Shown here piece by piece: positions 46,601 through 54,907 of a stretch of 64,000 nt of DNA; position 1 is the stretch's first letter, and each line of letters starts with the position of its first letter. The DNA is from Ignavibacteria bacterium (GTDB lineage Bacteria; Bacteroidota; Ignavibacteria; UBA10030). The stretch spans positions 1-64,000 of the forward strand of contig VGVZ01000005.1 in the NCBI GenBank assembly GCA_016873805.1, in the 5' to 3' direction. The position numbers and the translations under genes were made by a program. A model generated the notes under the pieces. It was given only the letters and a program-made list of their open reading frames with translations, made no database searches and was not told where the DNA came from.

Positions 46601-48664
46601 TCAGTTGCCGCCGGACCTGCGGCGCCAACAAACCCGACGGTGAGTCCGACGGACTGGTCAAAGACGAATTCGTTTGTCCTATCGTGGACAAATCCACCGA
46701 ACGTTGTGATCCAAAAGGTGTGGATCAAGTTCGGCCAGCCTCCGAGTGTTTCCTCCCCGGCGACTGCGAGTTTTTCGATTACCTCCTCCACGGTCACATT
46801 TGCCGTTCCCGATGTCGGATCCCATCAGGTCTATTTCTATCTCGAGGACAAAGATGGCAATCGAAATCCGAACAACCATGCGATGGTGATCGCGCAATTC
46901 GATTCCGTAAAACCGACCGTGACACATTCGCCGGGCAGTGTGGCGAAAGTAGTGTTCAGTAATGGTGCGCTTGTGGGTTCTCCACCGGCGATCAGCGCGA
47001 CCAGCGCCAAGACAGCCGGGCTATCGGCCATCGAAAACACGAAGCTGCTCTACAAGAGAAGCAACGACAATACCTTCACAGAACTTGATTTTCCGACTCC
47101 GACGGGCGGATCGGTTTCAATACCGGCTACGGTGTTTGTGGTGAGCGGCGCCGCGCGCGGGGCCGAGTACCGCATCAGAGCCACGGATGAGGCGGGTAAC
47201 AGTTCGTTGACACCGATCTATTCGATTCTTGTTGAAGTCCAAAGCCAAACGACGGCGACCTCGCTTCCTCCGGCAGCGGGGGAGGGAAGCGATCGGGATG
47301 CCCTCGTGAAGTCGTATCGATTGTTCTCAGTCCCTCTCGAGCTCGCGAACAAGAAGCCGAGTGAATTCATGGAAAGCACTGACCGCGGCTTCGGATCCCA
47401 CAAGAAGGACAACGTGAACTACTACTTCTGGCGGATGTCGAGATTAATCGGAGGATCCTTCCAACACTATGAAGACTTCAAGAACTCAGATGTCCTCACG
47501 GTAGGTTCGGCATTCTTTCTTATCCGACGTGATGGAAACAGCACGATCAAAGTGGGAGCAGGTAATCTGGTGAAGCTGAAAGACATGGTCGATACCGGAA
47601 TTCCGCTTCAAGCAGGTTGGAATCTTGTCGGAAACCCGCTTTCGTTTGCCTTTTCTTCGGATAGCCTGACGGTGACGAACGGAAGCATTGTGGGTCGGGC
47701 ATACTATGACGGGACAGGTCCGCAGAGCGGCTGGCATACCTCCGGGACGCAGATTCGAACTCTCTTCCCCTGGCAAGGTCTGGCCATCAATGTGACACAG
47801 GCGACGACATTGAAATTCAAGGCGCTTCCCTCCGAGCAGTCTCAGTCCGCGTCGATTGCTGACCAACTCTCCGGAGCCACTATTCGTTCAGAGGCAGACC
47901 GATCGGCAGGTGCCTGGACGGTGAGCTTCAGCGCCACGCGGTTGGATAACGGCATGAGGGACCTGGACAACAGTATGGGAATGTTGCGCGGGGCATCGGA
48001 AGATTTCGATATCTACGATTCGTATCAGCCCCCCTTTGTTGGAGAGCGTAATGTGGCGCTGTATTACATGAATGACAATAGAGCACTCACGAATGATCTC
48101 CGGCCGGTGAATCCGCAGGGGGGTAACTGGGAAATGAAGCTGGAATCCGGCGACAAGGGTTCGCGCGTTCGTCTTTCCTGGGATGCATCGCAGCTCCCCC
48201 GAGATCCTTCGTTCAAGGCCTTTCTCATTGATCTCGATGAAAAGATGGCGTATGATCTGCGTCTCTCCAGCAGCGCGGAGATCACGACAAAGATCGGATT
48301 GCGAAATTTCCGTGTGGTGGTTGGAGACGCGGAGTATGTCAACTCCCACAGCGCAGGCGTGGATTTGGTACCGCAGGTCGCAAAGCTTTTCGCAAACTAC
48401 CCAAATCCGTTCAATGCAGAAACGATCATTCGCTATGCGATCCCCGGCGAGATGCAGACGTATCAGGTCGCGCTGAGAATCTATAACGTGATCGGCCAAG
48501 AAGTCGTGACTCTCGTCGAACAAGAACAGGGTCCCGGGTACTACGAAGTGCGGTTCCATGCAAATGATCTTGCTTCGGGTATCTATCTCTATCGACTGAC
48601 AGTGTTCGGTGGGACGAAGGAATCGACCTTTGCGGATTCGCGCAAGATGATGCTCCTGAGGTAG
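43631..48664 (+). CDS. Giant secreted protein with YCF48-like repeats and type IX-like C-terminal sorting domain
   Basis: 1677 residues from ATG 43631 (GTG 43607 would add eight). Signal peptide about 1-24 (LILLIALLLWQAARAQ). An Ig-like NGGELW domain (about 75-175), a long beta-rich region, a pre-peptidase C-like domain near 455-545 (EIEPNNNGAQAQ, AGDQDFFRYSV), then about seven YCF48/BNR-like repeats at residues about 707-990. Further beta domains follow, with FlgD-like FNxIGQEV and the end motif YPNPFNAETIIRYAIP. The last part matches the type IX secretion sorting domains of Bacteroidota, so it is probably exported and anchored on the cell surface. Ligand unknown; the repeats form a propeller. 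Confidence 0.85.
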   Translation: MILLPRFPLILLIALLLWQAARAQLLAVPKEHEEAERPWKEDTRNDTSPEVSPLNESAAAIPDRSLEIVRTDSPKDSAADVTQPVVKVNSPNGGELWNEDMFHRILWTATYGTAIARIQILYSIDNGKTYLSIRDSVANTGTFLWQIPRTQTANGFVKIVAYGADGRVGSDSSDAAFVIVNVQSYLHKTRHLSTTVRNDSHSGGIGRTADPAQMGFEFPLGSRSNHLALGQLLVAAVKGGTDTIATLDYSDEFFPTDVLRVINRSNYVQTIARYKDKTGFGVEVAERTFAYPDEAFIIHDYRVFNAANTVLPTIYLGMFADFDVGDGRSNRVGINSAEGIIYVSAPISATSTFVGLALLDKKPHAVRRWSGNAGLPATPAEMFRKLAIAGEDVVTTDPAADYRVMQSVEVRSIPVGGSASLAFVVAIGSSLTELIATVRTAKTKWLEVSGLIAEIEPNNNGAQAQLVAYGDSLAAEIRPAGDQDFFRYSVMIGDTVDIITQNVGDTELDGHLTVFNAAGVPITANDDFLSVRDSRVTYLAKSGGTNFVRFADNGSIATTTESITQRSRANPRTFDLFSFADAESGQSAQSPANTGQYRLSLKRFRKGAPVGVPYGEFNLFATTASLDGKFYPNGLSTTIIINYGTTPGYGNSVTIAGSPFNEIAEVEFSSDLTGLTPNTEYHYEMVGTNSLGNYRTPNQTFRTPEASKEWTRRSSGTMELLWSLAFGAQKIGTAVGTSGIILRTTDGGATWNSQKSGVEQSLLGVSFSDANSGVAVGLDGTLLRTSNGGSTWENRSTSSALMFVDVHMVDASVAYAVGNSGVIVRTSNGGLTWQTQTSNTTNNLRGIHFTRTNTGVAVGQNGTILRTTNGGTTWTQITSPVAQSFYKVHFPDVDTGYVVSHEGGILKTVNGGQSWIPQVSGVTSWLADLFFTDGRTGVVVGEAGLVLRTTDGGAVWFKEASGTGNYLFSVAANRDGGLVTVGDFGTILTGSVAAGPAAPTNPTVSPTDWSKTNSFVLSWTNPPNVVIQKVWIKFGQPPSVSSPATASFSITSSTVTFAVPDVGSHQVYFYLEDKDGNRNPNNHAMVIAQFDSVKPTVTHSPGSVAKVVFSNGALVGSPPAISATSAKTAGLSAIENTKLLYKRSNDNTFTELDFPTPTGGSVSIPATVFVVSGAARGAEYRIRATDEAGNSSLTPIYSILVEVQSQTTATSLPPAAGEGSDRDALVKSYRLFSVPLELANKKPSEFMESTDRGFGSHKKDNVNYYFWRMSRLIGGSFQHYEDFKNSDVLTVGSAFFLIRRDGNSTIKVGAGNLVKLKDMVDTGIPLQAGWNLVGNPLSFAFSSDSLTVTNGSIVGRAYYDGTGPQSGWHTSGTQIRTLFPWQGLAINVTQATTLKFKALPSEQSQSASIADQLSGATIRSEADRSAGAWTVSFSATRLDNGMRDLDNSMGMLRGASEDFDIYDSYQPPFVGERNVALYYMNDNRALTNDLRPVNPQGGNWEMKLESGDKGSRVRLSWDASQLPRDPSFKAFLIDLDEKMAYDLRLSSSAEITTKIGLRNFRVVVGDAEYVNSHSAGVDLVPQVAKLFANYPNPFNAETIIRYAIPGEMQTYQVALRIYNVIGQEVVTLVEQEQGPGYYEVRFHANDLASGIYLYRLTVFGGTKESTFADSRKMMLLR
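45752..46605 (+). repeat. YCF48/BNR-like tandem protein repeats
   Basis: About seven copies of roughly 42 residues, each with a TTDGGxTW or TSNGGxTW core and an AVGxxGTILRT-like strand. They lie inside the giant secreted protein and probably form a beta-propeller. The repeat is clear in protein but diverged in DNA. Confidence 0.8.
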
Positions 48665-48698
48665 TGTACGCTTCAACCGAAATCCTGGAGTTCACCTC

Positions 48699-51209
48699 AT
48701 GAGATTACCGACGTTGATTGTTCCCCTGGTTCTGGCTCTGCCTGGACTGATCTTCGCTCAGGTCAGAGTTTCCGACAAGCCGCGGGTGATGGTTGTGATC
48801 GAAGAACGAGTCGACAACCAGACGGCCGAGACCGGCATTGTGGGGACTGCAGTTGAGGAAGCGTTTCTCTCAAAAGGATTTCGGCTCGTCGACAAACAGC
48901 AATTTGAGGCCGTGCGCTTGAGGGATTTAGAGGTTGCGGAAGGAAATCGCGCTCGCGCGAAAGAAGTTGGAATGAGATATGGTGCAGAGATGATCATCGT
49001 CGGAAAGAGCGAGGCGGCGCTGGATGCTGAACAAACATATTACGGAGTATTGAACTATGTCTACGCAGGAAAGGTCAGCGTCAAGATGATCATCACCGAC
49101 ACCGGTGAACTGATTGCGGTCTCGTCACAGACGGCGAAGAAATCCGCCCAGGGAAAGTCGTCGGCGTCGTCGTTGGCCTTGAAGAGTGTGGCAGCCCTCC
49201 TTGCCGACGATCTGCTAGCGAAGCTGCATCTCCGATTGAAGGAGGAGGAAGGTGGTCGACGTATCGTGCAACTGGCGCTGCTGGGAATTGACGATCGGCT
49301 CGTTGCCCGGTATGAGCAGTCGCTTCCGCGCGAGATCGACATGATCGAAGGCATGCGATTGCGCTATCTGGAGAAGGATGGCGCAGTCTTTGAAGTTGAT
49401 TTGAACGGAACCATCGATCAACTTCGGCAGGTTTTCTCGACTCGAAATGACTTGGTGGTCGTGGGATTCACGGGATCCCGGCTTGACGTGAGTACTCGAG
49501 GAAATGTTGATCGCGCCCGCACAAGCACCATTACGACAAGTCCGCTGGATATTGTCGAGTTTGCGATGGAGAACATCTTTCCGGCTCAGGTTAACTACTA
49601 TGCGCGCAATCCGCTCGCGGAGCTAACCGTCGCGAATACCGGGAGTGCAGAGATCCGAAACGTGAAGGTTTCCCTGTTCGTTCCAAATTTCATGGCGCTC
49701 CCCTCCGAGAGCATTGTTCCCGCAATTCCGGCTGGATCAACTCAGAAATTCCAATTGCCCGCAACGTTCGATGCAAAACAGCTCTATGCCTTGAATGCAA
49801 ACGCAAGCGCCCAAGCTCGAATTGAACTGTCATATGCCGCAGGGGGAGAAGTCCAAACGCGAAACCTTGTCCGACCGGTCACCATATATAACCGGAGCAC
49901 CATCAACTGGAGCGACGGGGAGTCTGCCGGTGCCTTCATCACCGAAACAGATGATCTCGTCGCCGGTTTCTCGCGCACCGTTGTTGGGAGTTTGGCAAAC
50001 ACGGATCTTCTTGGCTCAACCCTCCCCCGCTCGATGGTAAATGCAATCGGGATCTGGAATGGAATCCGTGCGCACGGCATCAACTACGTCGGCGATCCCT
50101 GGAAGTCATCGGGGAAGGATGTGTTGGATCAAATCCAATACCCGCGTGAGACGTTGAGTCTGAGGAGCGGCGACTGTGATGATACCTCAATCCTGCTCAC
50201 AAGTTGCCTTGAGAATATCGGCATCAGGACGATTCTTGTCGGCACGAGTGACCACGTTTTCATTATGTTCGATACGGGTCTGAAACCCAAGAACGGATAT
50301 CTGGTGAGTCACAGTGCGACGGACTACGCCATTCACGAGAATAGCATCTGGATACCGCTCGAAACGACAATGATCAATGATCCGTTTCCTGCTGCCTGGA
50401 AAGCCGGCGCCAGAGAATTCCATCGAGCCCGAACGGAGGGACGAACACTCGATTTGATCGACGTGAGGAAGGCGAAGGATTCTCACCCACCGATGAGTCT
50501 CCCTCCAGCGACGCAAATCAAGATGCCTGCTGCGGATCGGGTTGTTCAACTCACGCGCCGGGATATCACGGACTACCAGTACGGACAGGCCGAGACGTTG
50601 AGTGCTCTTCTGAAGTCATTGCGCCAGGATCCTGCCGCGTCGGCGAGAGAAGCGGAAGCCGAGTTGCTCGCGAAATCGGGTGAATTCGAGTCCGCTCATG
50701 CAGTGCTGAGGGGGATATCGAGTTCAAAAGCTCATAACTGCAGAGGAAACACTTTCTTGCTCGAGAACAACCTCCTGATGGCCCAGGAAGAATATCAGCG
50801 TGCCCTGGAACTCGATCCGAACGATGGAGGACTGTATCTCAATTTTGGTCTTGCCCGCTACCTTGCAGGATCATCGGACGATGCAACGGAAGCGTTTCAG
50901 GCTGCGATTTCGAAGTTCAGTTCACCAGAAGAGGCTTTTGATGTTCTTGGCCTGGATCGCGTCGAGGAGTCGCTCGGACTGAGAGCAAATGAACGTCCCG
51001 AACGGCGCGTGGCCAAAGGCGACATCTTTCAGCTCCTGAGCAAATCGTTGGAAAAACTCCCCGATCCGAAGTTGACCTCCCCTCAATCGAAAAAGGTGCG
51101 GGAGCGATACAAGGATGAGCGGAATCGTTTTGTGTTTGGGGGACGTCGCGGTGCCGATCCAACCCAGATAACCGGCGTTCGGGAATTCCTGTACTGGAAG
51201 TTGCGGTGA
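48699..51209 (+). CDS. CsgG-like, transglutaminase-like and TPR multidomain envelope protein
   Basis: 836 residues. Signal peptide ends near LIFAQ (residue 21). Residues about 25-190 are CsgG/FlgT-like (RVMVVIEERVDNQTAETGIV, FRLVDKQQFEAVRLRDLEV). A CARDB-like beta domain lies near 285-390 (NPLAELTVANTGSAEIRNVK). A transglutaminase-like domain follows: Cys493 in LRSGDCDDTSILLTSCLENI, His519 in TSDHVFIMFD, and Glu555 in WIPLETT where Asp is usual. TPR helices occupy about 610-760. A papain-like cysteine peptidase or a crosslinking enzyme is possible, or an inactive scaffold. The gene follows the giant protein by 34 bases and ends before a strong terminator. Confidence 0.82.
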   Translation: MRLPTLIVPLVLALPGLIFAQVRVSDKPRVMVVIEERVDNQTAETGIVGTAVEEAFLSKGFRLVDKQQFEAVRLRDLEVAEGNRARAKEVGMRYGAEMIIVGKSEAALDAEQTYYGVLNYVYAGKVSVKMIITDTGELIAVSSQTAKKSAQGKSSASSLALKSVAALLADDLLAKLHLRLKEEEGGRRIVQLALLGIDDRLVARYEQSLPREIDMIEGMRLRYLEKDGAVFEVDLNGTIDQLRQVFSTRNDLVVVGFTGSRLDVSTRGNVDRARTSTITTSPLDIVEFAMENIFPAQVNYYARNPLAELTVANTGSAEIRNVKVSLFVPNFMALPSESIVPAIPAGSTQKFQLPATFDAKQLYALNANASAQARIELSYAAGGEVQTRNLVRPVTIYNRSTINWSDGESAGAFITETDDLVAGFSRTVVGSLANTDLLGSTLPRSMVNAIGIWNGIRAHGINYVGDPWKSSGKDVLDQIQYPRETLSLRSGDCDDTSILLTSCLENIGIRTILVGTSDHVFIMFDTGLKPKNGYLVSHSATDYAIHENSIWIPLETTMINDPFPAAWKAGAREFHRARTEGRTLDLIDVRKAKDSHPPMSLPPATQIKMPAADRVVQLTRRDITDYQYGQAETLSALLKSLRQDPAASAREAEAELLAKSGEFESAHAVLRGISSSKAHNCRGNTFLLENNLLMAQEEYQRALELDPNDGGLYLNFGLARYLAGSSDDATEAFQAAISKFSSPEEAFDVLGLDRVEESLGLRANERPERRVAKGDIFQLLSKSLEKLPDPKLTSPQSKKVRERYKDERNRFVFGGRRGADPTQITGVREFLYWKLR

Positions 51210-51240
51210 GCATGCGAGGATCGAACTTCTCTCATGTCTG

Positions 51241-51271
51241 GCCCCTCCACCGCGGAGGGGCTTTTCTTTTT
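51241..51271 (+). terminator. Strong intrinsic terminator closing the four-gene operon
   Basis: Perfect eight-base stem GCCCCTCC (51241-51248) / GGAGGGGC (51254-51261) with a five-base loop, then TTTTCTTTTT. Confidence 0.92.
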
Positions 51272-51305
51272 CCCATGGATCAACTCGCCGACAGGTTGAT
51301 ATGAA

Positions 51306-51431
51306 ATGAATATCGTACTCGTCGGGATTCTCGGATATGTTGCAGTTCAGTTGGTCATCGGATTCCTCGTCAGCAGGGGTGTCACGACGCAGGACGACTC
51401 TCCTCGTTTATCTTGTCGCTTCAGTGATTGA
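51306..51431 (+). pseudogene. Possible remnant of a sodium:solute symporter N-terminus
   Basis: A 41-codon frame gives one membrane helix (LVGILGYVAVQLVIGFLVSR) then GVTTQDDS, which resembles the start of SSS-family symporters just before their conserved LAGR segment. It then changes to unrelated sequence and stops. A second 41-codon frame (51428-51553) follows with no recognisable content. The rest of the 374-base gap between the operon and der holds only the terminator. A genuine small membrane peptide is the alternative. Confidence 0.35.
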
Positions 51432-51583
51432 CCGTCATCGATCCGAAGCGGTTCCTGTCGGTGGTCCTCTCTGACGATACCAGGGGAGATTTCTCGCGGA
51501 TACGGGCATTTGGCAGGAAGAGCAAGGTTGAAACTCGCCATTCTTCTGCGTAATTTGAAAAAATTGCAGCAAGGCAGTCGAAA

Positions 51584-52891
51584 ATGTCCACACCAATCGT
51601 CGCAATCGTCGGTCGCCCGAACGTCGGCAAATCGACCCTGTTTAACCGGATTCTCGGTATCCGGGAGGCGATCGTCCACAACTTGCCCGGTGTGACGAGG
51701 GACCGGAAATATGCCGAGGCGGAGTGGTCGGGACGGAAATTCACCGTTGTCGATACTGGTGGCTTTGTTCCCGACTCGGAGGATATTTTCGAGAAGGCGA
51801 TCAGGGAGCAAGCGGAAATCGCTATTGAAGAGGCCGACGTGATCGTCTTTGTCGTCGATGCGACCGACGGTATCGTGCCCCTCGATCGTCAGATTGCGGA
51901 AGCGCTCCGACGAACGAACAAGCCGGTTCATTTGGTCGTGAACAAAATCGATTCGGCGCGTCGTGAGCTTCTCGTTCACGAGTTTCACGAGCTCGGACTC
52001 GGCGATCCGCACTCGATCGCGGCCCTTGGCGGGCGACAAATCGGGGATTTCTTGGATGTCATCTGCAATTCGTTCGAAGCTGTGCCGGCAGAAGAAGAGG
52101 AAACACGGATCCGGCTCGCGGTGATCGGTAAACCGAATGTCGGCAAATCGTCGCTCGTGAATGCGCTGCTCGGGGTGAACCGATCGGTTGTTTCGGAAGT
52201 TCCGGGAACGACGCGCGATTCCATTGATTCAATCCTGAAGTACTATGGAGAAGAAGTCATTCTCGTCGATACGGCTGGACTGCGCAAGAAAAGCCGTGTG
52301 AAGGAAAGCCTGGAATTCTTTAGTGCCCTGCGAACGTTGAGAAGTATCGACCAGAGCGATGTTGCTGTCATCCTGTTTGATGCGGAGCGGGGGATCGATA
52401 AGCAAGATCTGCATATCGTCGAGACTGCGCTGGAGCATCGGCGTCCTTCACTGATCGCGGTGAACAAATGGGATCTGGTTGAAAAGGAGACGAATACTGC
52501 GCGTAACTATGAAACGGTTATACGGCAGAAACTCGGGATGTACGATTATCTCCCCATCGTGTTTATTTCCGCGCTCACGAAACAACGCGTGTCGAAGGTC
52601 ATCGATCTGGCGAAGGAAATCCACGCTGAGAATCATCGCAGAATCGAAACGAGTCGTCTGAATGACATCATGCTGCCGATCATCGAGCACTATCCGCCCG
52701 TGTCTTCGAGTCCGAAGGAAATCAAAATAAAGTACATCACTCAGACAAAGTCGGCGCCGCCGGTCTTTTCGTTCTTCTGCAATGAGCCGAAATTGGTCCA
52801 GGAATCGTACCGACGGTTCCTGATGAACAAGATTCGTGAGCACTTCGGATTTCAGGGGATTCCGTTGACAATATCATTCCGACCAAAATGA
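51584..52891 (+). CDS. der: Ribosome-associated GTPase Der (EngA)
   Basis: 435 residues with two consecutive GTPase domains: the first P-loop AIVGRPNVGKSTLFNRILG with switch PGVTRDRKY and DTGGF; the second AVIGKPNVGKSSLVNALLG with PGTTRDSIDS and DTAGLRKK, and the guanine motif NKWDLVEKE. A C-terminal KH-like domain ends with FQGIPLTISFRPK. It is essential for 50S ribosome assembly. The stop overlaps the following flavoprotein gene by four bases. Confidence 0.97.
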   Translation: MSTPIVAIVGRPNVGKSTLFNRILGIREAIVHNLPGVTRDRKYAEAEWSGRKFTVVDTGGFVPDSEDIFEKAIREQAEIAIEEADVIVFVVDATDGIVPLDRQIAEALRRTNKPVHLVVNKIDSARRELLVHEFHELGLGDPHSIAALGGRQIGDFLDVICNSFEAVPAEEEETRIRLAVIGKPNVGKSSLVNALLGVNRSVVSEVPGTTRDSIDSILKYYGEEVILVDTAGLRKKSRVKESLEFFSALRTLRSIDQSDVAVILFDAERGIDKQDLHIVETALEHRRPSLIAVNKWDLVEKETNTARNYETVIRQKLGMYDYLPIVFISALTKQRVSKVIDLAKEIHAENHRRIETSRLNDIMLPIIEHYPPVSSSPKEIKIKYITQTKSAPPVFSFFCNEPKLVQESYRRFLMNKIREHFGFQGIPLTISFRPK

Positions 52892-54252
52892 AACCGCGAA
52901 TCATCATAGTCGGCGGCACGGCAGCGGGACCGAGCGCTGCGGCCAAGGCGAAACGGATCAATCCGAATGCCGAAGTCGTCCTGTATGAAGCGGGAGAGCA
53001 CATTTCGACGGGAATCTGTGAAGTGCCGTACCTGGTGGGAGGAGTCGTGCCGGATGCGGATGAGCTTATCCATTTTACACCCTCAATGTTCGAGAAGAAG
53101 AAGGGCGTAATGGTCAGGACCTACCACCTTGTGGAGGAGGTGCAACCGTCGCGCAAGAGTCTCGTGATTCGCGATTTGTCCAAGGGTCGAACCTTTACAG
53201 AGCGATACGACAAATTGGTTTTGTGTACGGGATCGAAATCGAGACGATTGGAGATTCCCGGAGAGGATGGACGAAACGTCTTCCGCGTGAAGTCAATCGA
53301 AGAGGGGAAAGCGATTGGAAAGTACCTCTCAGAGTTTGCGCCGCGGCGAGGTGTGATTGTCGGCGGCGGATATATTGGAATGGAGATGGCGGAGGCCCTG
53401 GTTCGTCGCGGTCTTCATGTGACCATTGTTCATGGCGACGAGCGGCCGATGGAAGGACTGGAGCGTGCAGCTCGCGATGCCGTTCGGGAGGAATTGAAGC
53501 GCAACGGGGTAGAGTTTAGGGGGAGGAGTGAGGTGCGAAGTTTCACGGCGGACTCCTCCGGAACAGTCACCTCGGTGAACACATCAAGGGGAATGGTCGA
53601 GACAGATCTCGTCATCCTCTCGCTCGGTGTCTATCCGAATACGACACTCGCAAAGGGAGCGCGAATCCGCGTCGGCACGTTCGACGGGATTGTCACGGAC
53701 GAACGCCAGTTGACAAGTGTCGATTCGGTCTATGCTGCGGGAGATTGCTGCGAGACAAAGAATGTGGTTCACAACCGGTCGATGTATCTTCCGCTCGCGA
53801 CATACGCCAGCCGACAGGGTCGAGTCGCTGGCGCGAACGCCGCAGGGCGGAAGGAAGTATTCAAGGGGGCAATTCGAGCGATGGCGGTGAAGGTCTTTGA
53901 GCTCGAACTCGCACAAGTGGGGATCAGCGAAGGGGAGGCGGTGGAGTCCGGCTTGCATGTTGAAGTGGAAGCGATCGAGTGCGATTCACGCGCATCTGGA
54001 TTCCCCGGCAATTCTCGATTGCACGTGGTCGCAATCGTGGAGCGTCGATCTCAACGATTGCTCGGAGCGAATGTTTTTGGACGGGACGGCGTCGTCGCAC
54101 GGGCCAATGTCCTCGGATTTGCCATTCAGCAACGGCTGAGTCTGCGCGAGCTCGCATCCCTCGATCTCATTTATGCACCCCCGTTTGCGCCGCTCTGGGA
54201 TCCGGTGCTGATTCTTGGAAACAAAGCTCGTCGGGGTTTGCATGATATCTGA
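52888..54252 (+). CDS. CoA-disulfide reductase-like FAD/NAD(P)H oxidoreductase
   Basis: 454 residues. FAD site IIIVGGTAAGPSAAAKAKRI, the single redox cysteine in STGICEVPYLVGG, NAD(P)H site GVIVGGGYIGMEMAEALVRRG, second FAD motif SVYAAGDCCETK, and C-terminal YAPPFAPLWDPVLI with the Tyr used by CoA-disulfide reductases. One catalytic Cys instead of a CxxxxC pair marks the Cdr/Nox/persulfide reductase class. It may reduce CoA or bacillithiol disulfides, or persulfides; bsh genes in the window make the second plausible but unproven. Overlaps der by four bases and precedes upp by 16. Confidence 0.85.
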   Translation: MKPRIIIVGGTAAGPSAAAKAKRINPNAEVVLYEAGEHISTGICEVPYLVGGVVPDADELIHFTPSMFEKKKGVMVRTYHLVEEVQPSRKSLVIRDLSKGRTFTERYDKLVLCTGSKSRRLEIPGEDGRNVFRVKSIEEGKAIGKYLSEFAPRRGVIVGGGYIGMEMAEALVRRGLHVTIVHGDERPMEGLERAARDAVREELKRNGVEFRGRSEVRSFTADSSGTVTSVNTSRGMVETDLVILSLGVYPNTTLAKGARIRVGTFDGIVTDERQLTSVDSVYAAGDCCETKNVVHNRSMYLPLATYASRQGRVAGANAAGRKEVFKGAIRAMAVKVFELELAQVGISEGEAVESGLHVEVEAIECDSRASGFPGNSRLHVVAIVERRSQRLLGANVFGRDGVVARANVLGFAIQQRLSLRELASLDLIYAPPFAPLWDPVLILGNKARRGLHDI

Positions 54253-54268
54253 ACAGAAAGGACGTCGC

Positions 54269-54895
54269 ATGCCAAACGTCAAGTTGATTGATCATCCCCT
54301 CGTGAGGCGCGATCTGACGTCGCTTCGAGACAGGCGCACGCCAAGCAATTTGTTTCGCGCGATACTGCGCCGAACATCGAGCCTCATGGCGTATGAAGTG
54401 ACGAGAGATCTGCGTGTGAAAGAAGTGGTCGTTCGAACCCCGCTCGAAACTGCGAAAGGGTACCTGGTCAGCCAACCGATTGTGCTTGTGCCGATCTTGC
54501 GCGCCGGTCTGGGGTTGGTGGGGGGATTTGTCGAGGTTCTTCCCGATGCCCGCGTCGGACATATTGGTATGTACAGAAGCGAAGAAACCCTTCAACCCGT
54601 CGACTATTATTTCAAGGTGCCGCGGAATCTTCGCGATGTGCTCGTCCTCGTTCTCGATCCAATGCTTGCCACAGGCGGGAGCGCCGTTGCAGCTGTGAGT
54701 TTTCTGAAAGCGAAAGGTGCAAGGACGATTCGCTTTGTCACTCTGGTCGCCTCACCGGAAGGAGTCCGCACACTCCGCAAGGGTCATCCTGATGTCGAAA
54801 TCTTCACGTGTTCTGTGGACAGGGGATTGAACGAGAAGGGATTCATCCTGCCCGGACTTGGTGATGCGGGCGACAGAATGTTTGGGACTGAGTAG
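54269..54895 (+). CDS. upp: Uracil phosphoribosyltransferase
   Basis: 208 residues from ATG 54269 (AAAGGA eight bases upstream). Shows VKLIDHPLVRRDLTSLRD, VPILRAGLGLVGGF, the PRPP motif LVLDPMLATGGSAVAAV and the C-terminal uracil loop GDAGDRMFGTE. It makes UMP from uracil and PRPP for pyrimidine salvage. Length is typical. Confidence 0.96.
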   Translation: MPNVKLIDHPLVRRDLTSLRDRRTPSNLFRAILRRTSSLMAYEVTRDLRVKEVVVRTPLETAKGYLVSQPIVLVPILRAGLGLVGGFVEVLPDARVGHIGMYRSEETLQPVDYYFKVPRNLRDVLVLVLDPMLATGGSAVAAVSFLKAKGARTIRFVTLVASPEGVRTLRKGHPDVEIFTCSVDRGLNEKGFILPGLGDAGDRMFGTE

Positions 54896-54907
54896 CTGGG
54901 TGGATGC

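Noticed and set aside
47888..48676. 262-codon minus-strand frame opposite the type IX-like C-terminus
   Set aside because: No domain or signal; the plus strand encodes the YPNPFN sorting domain here.
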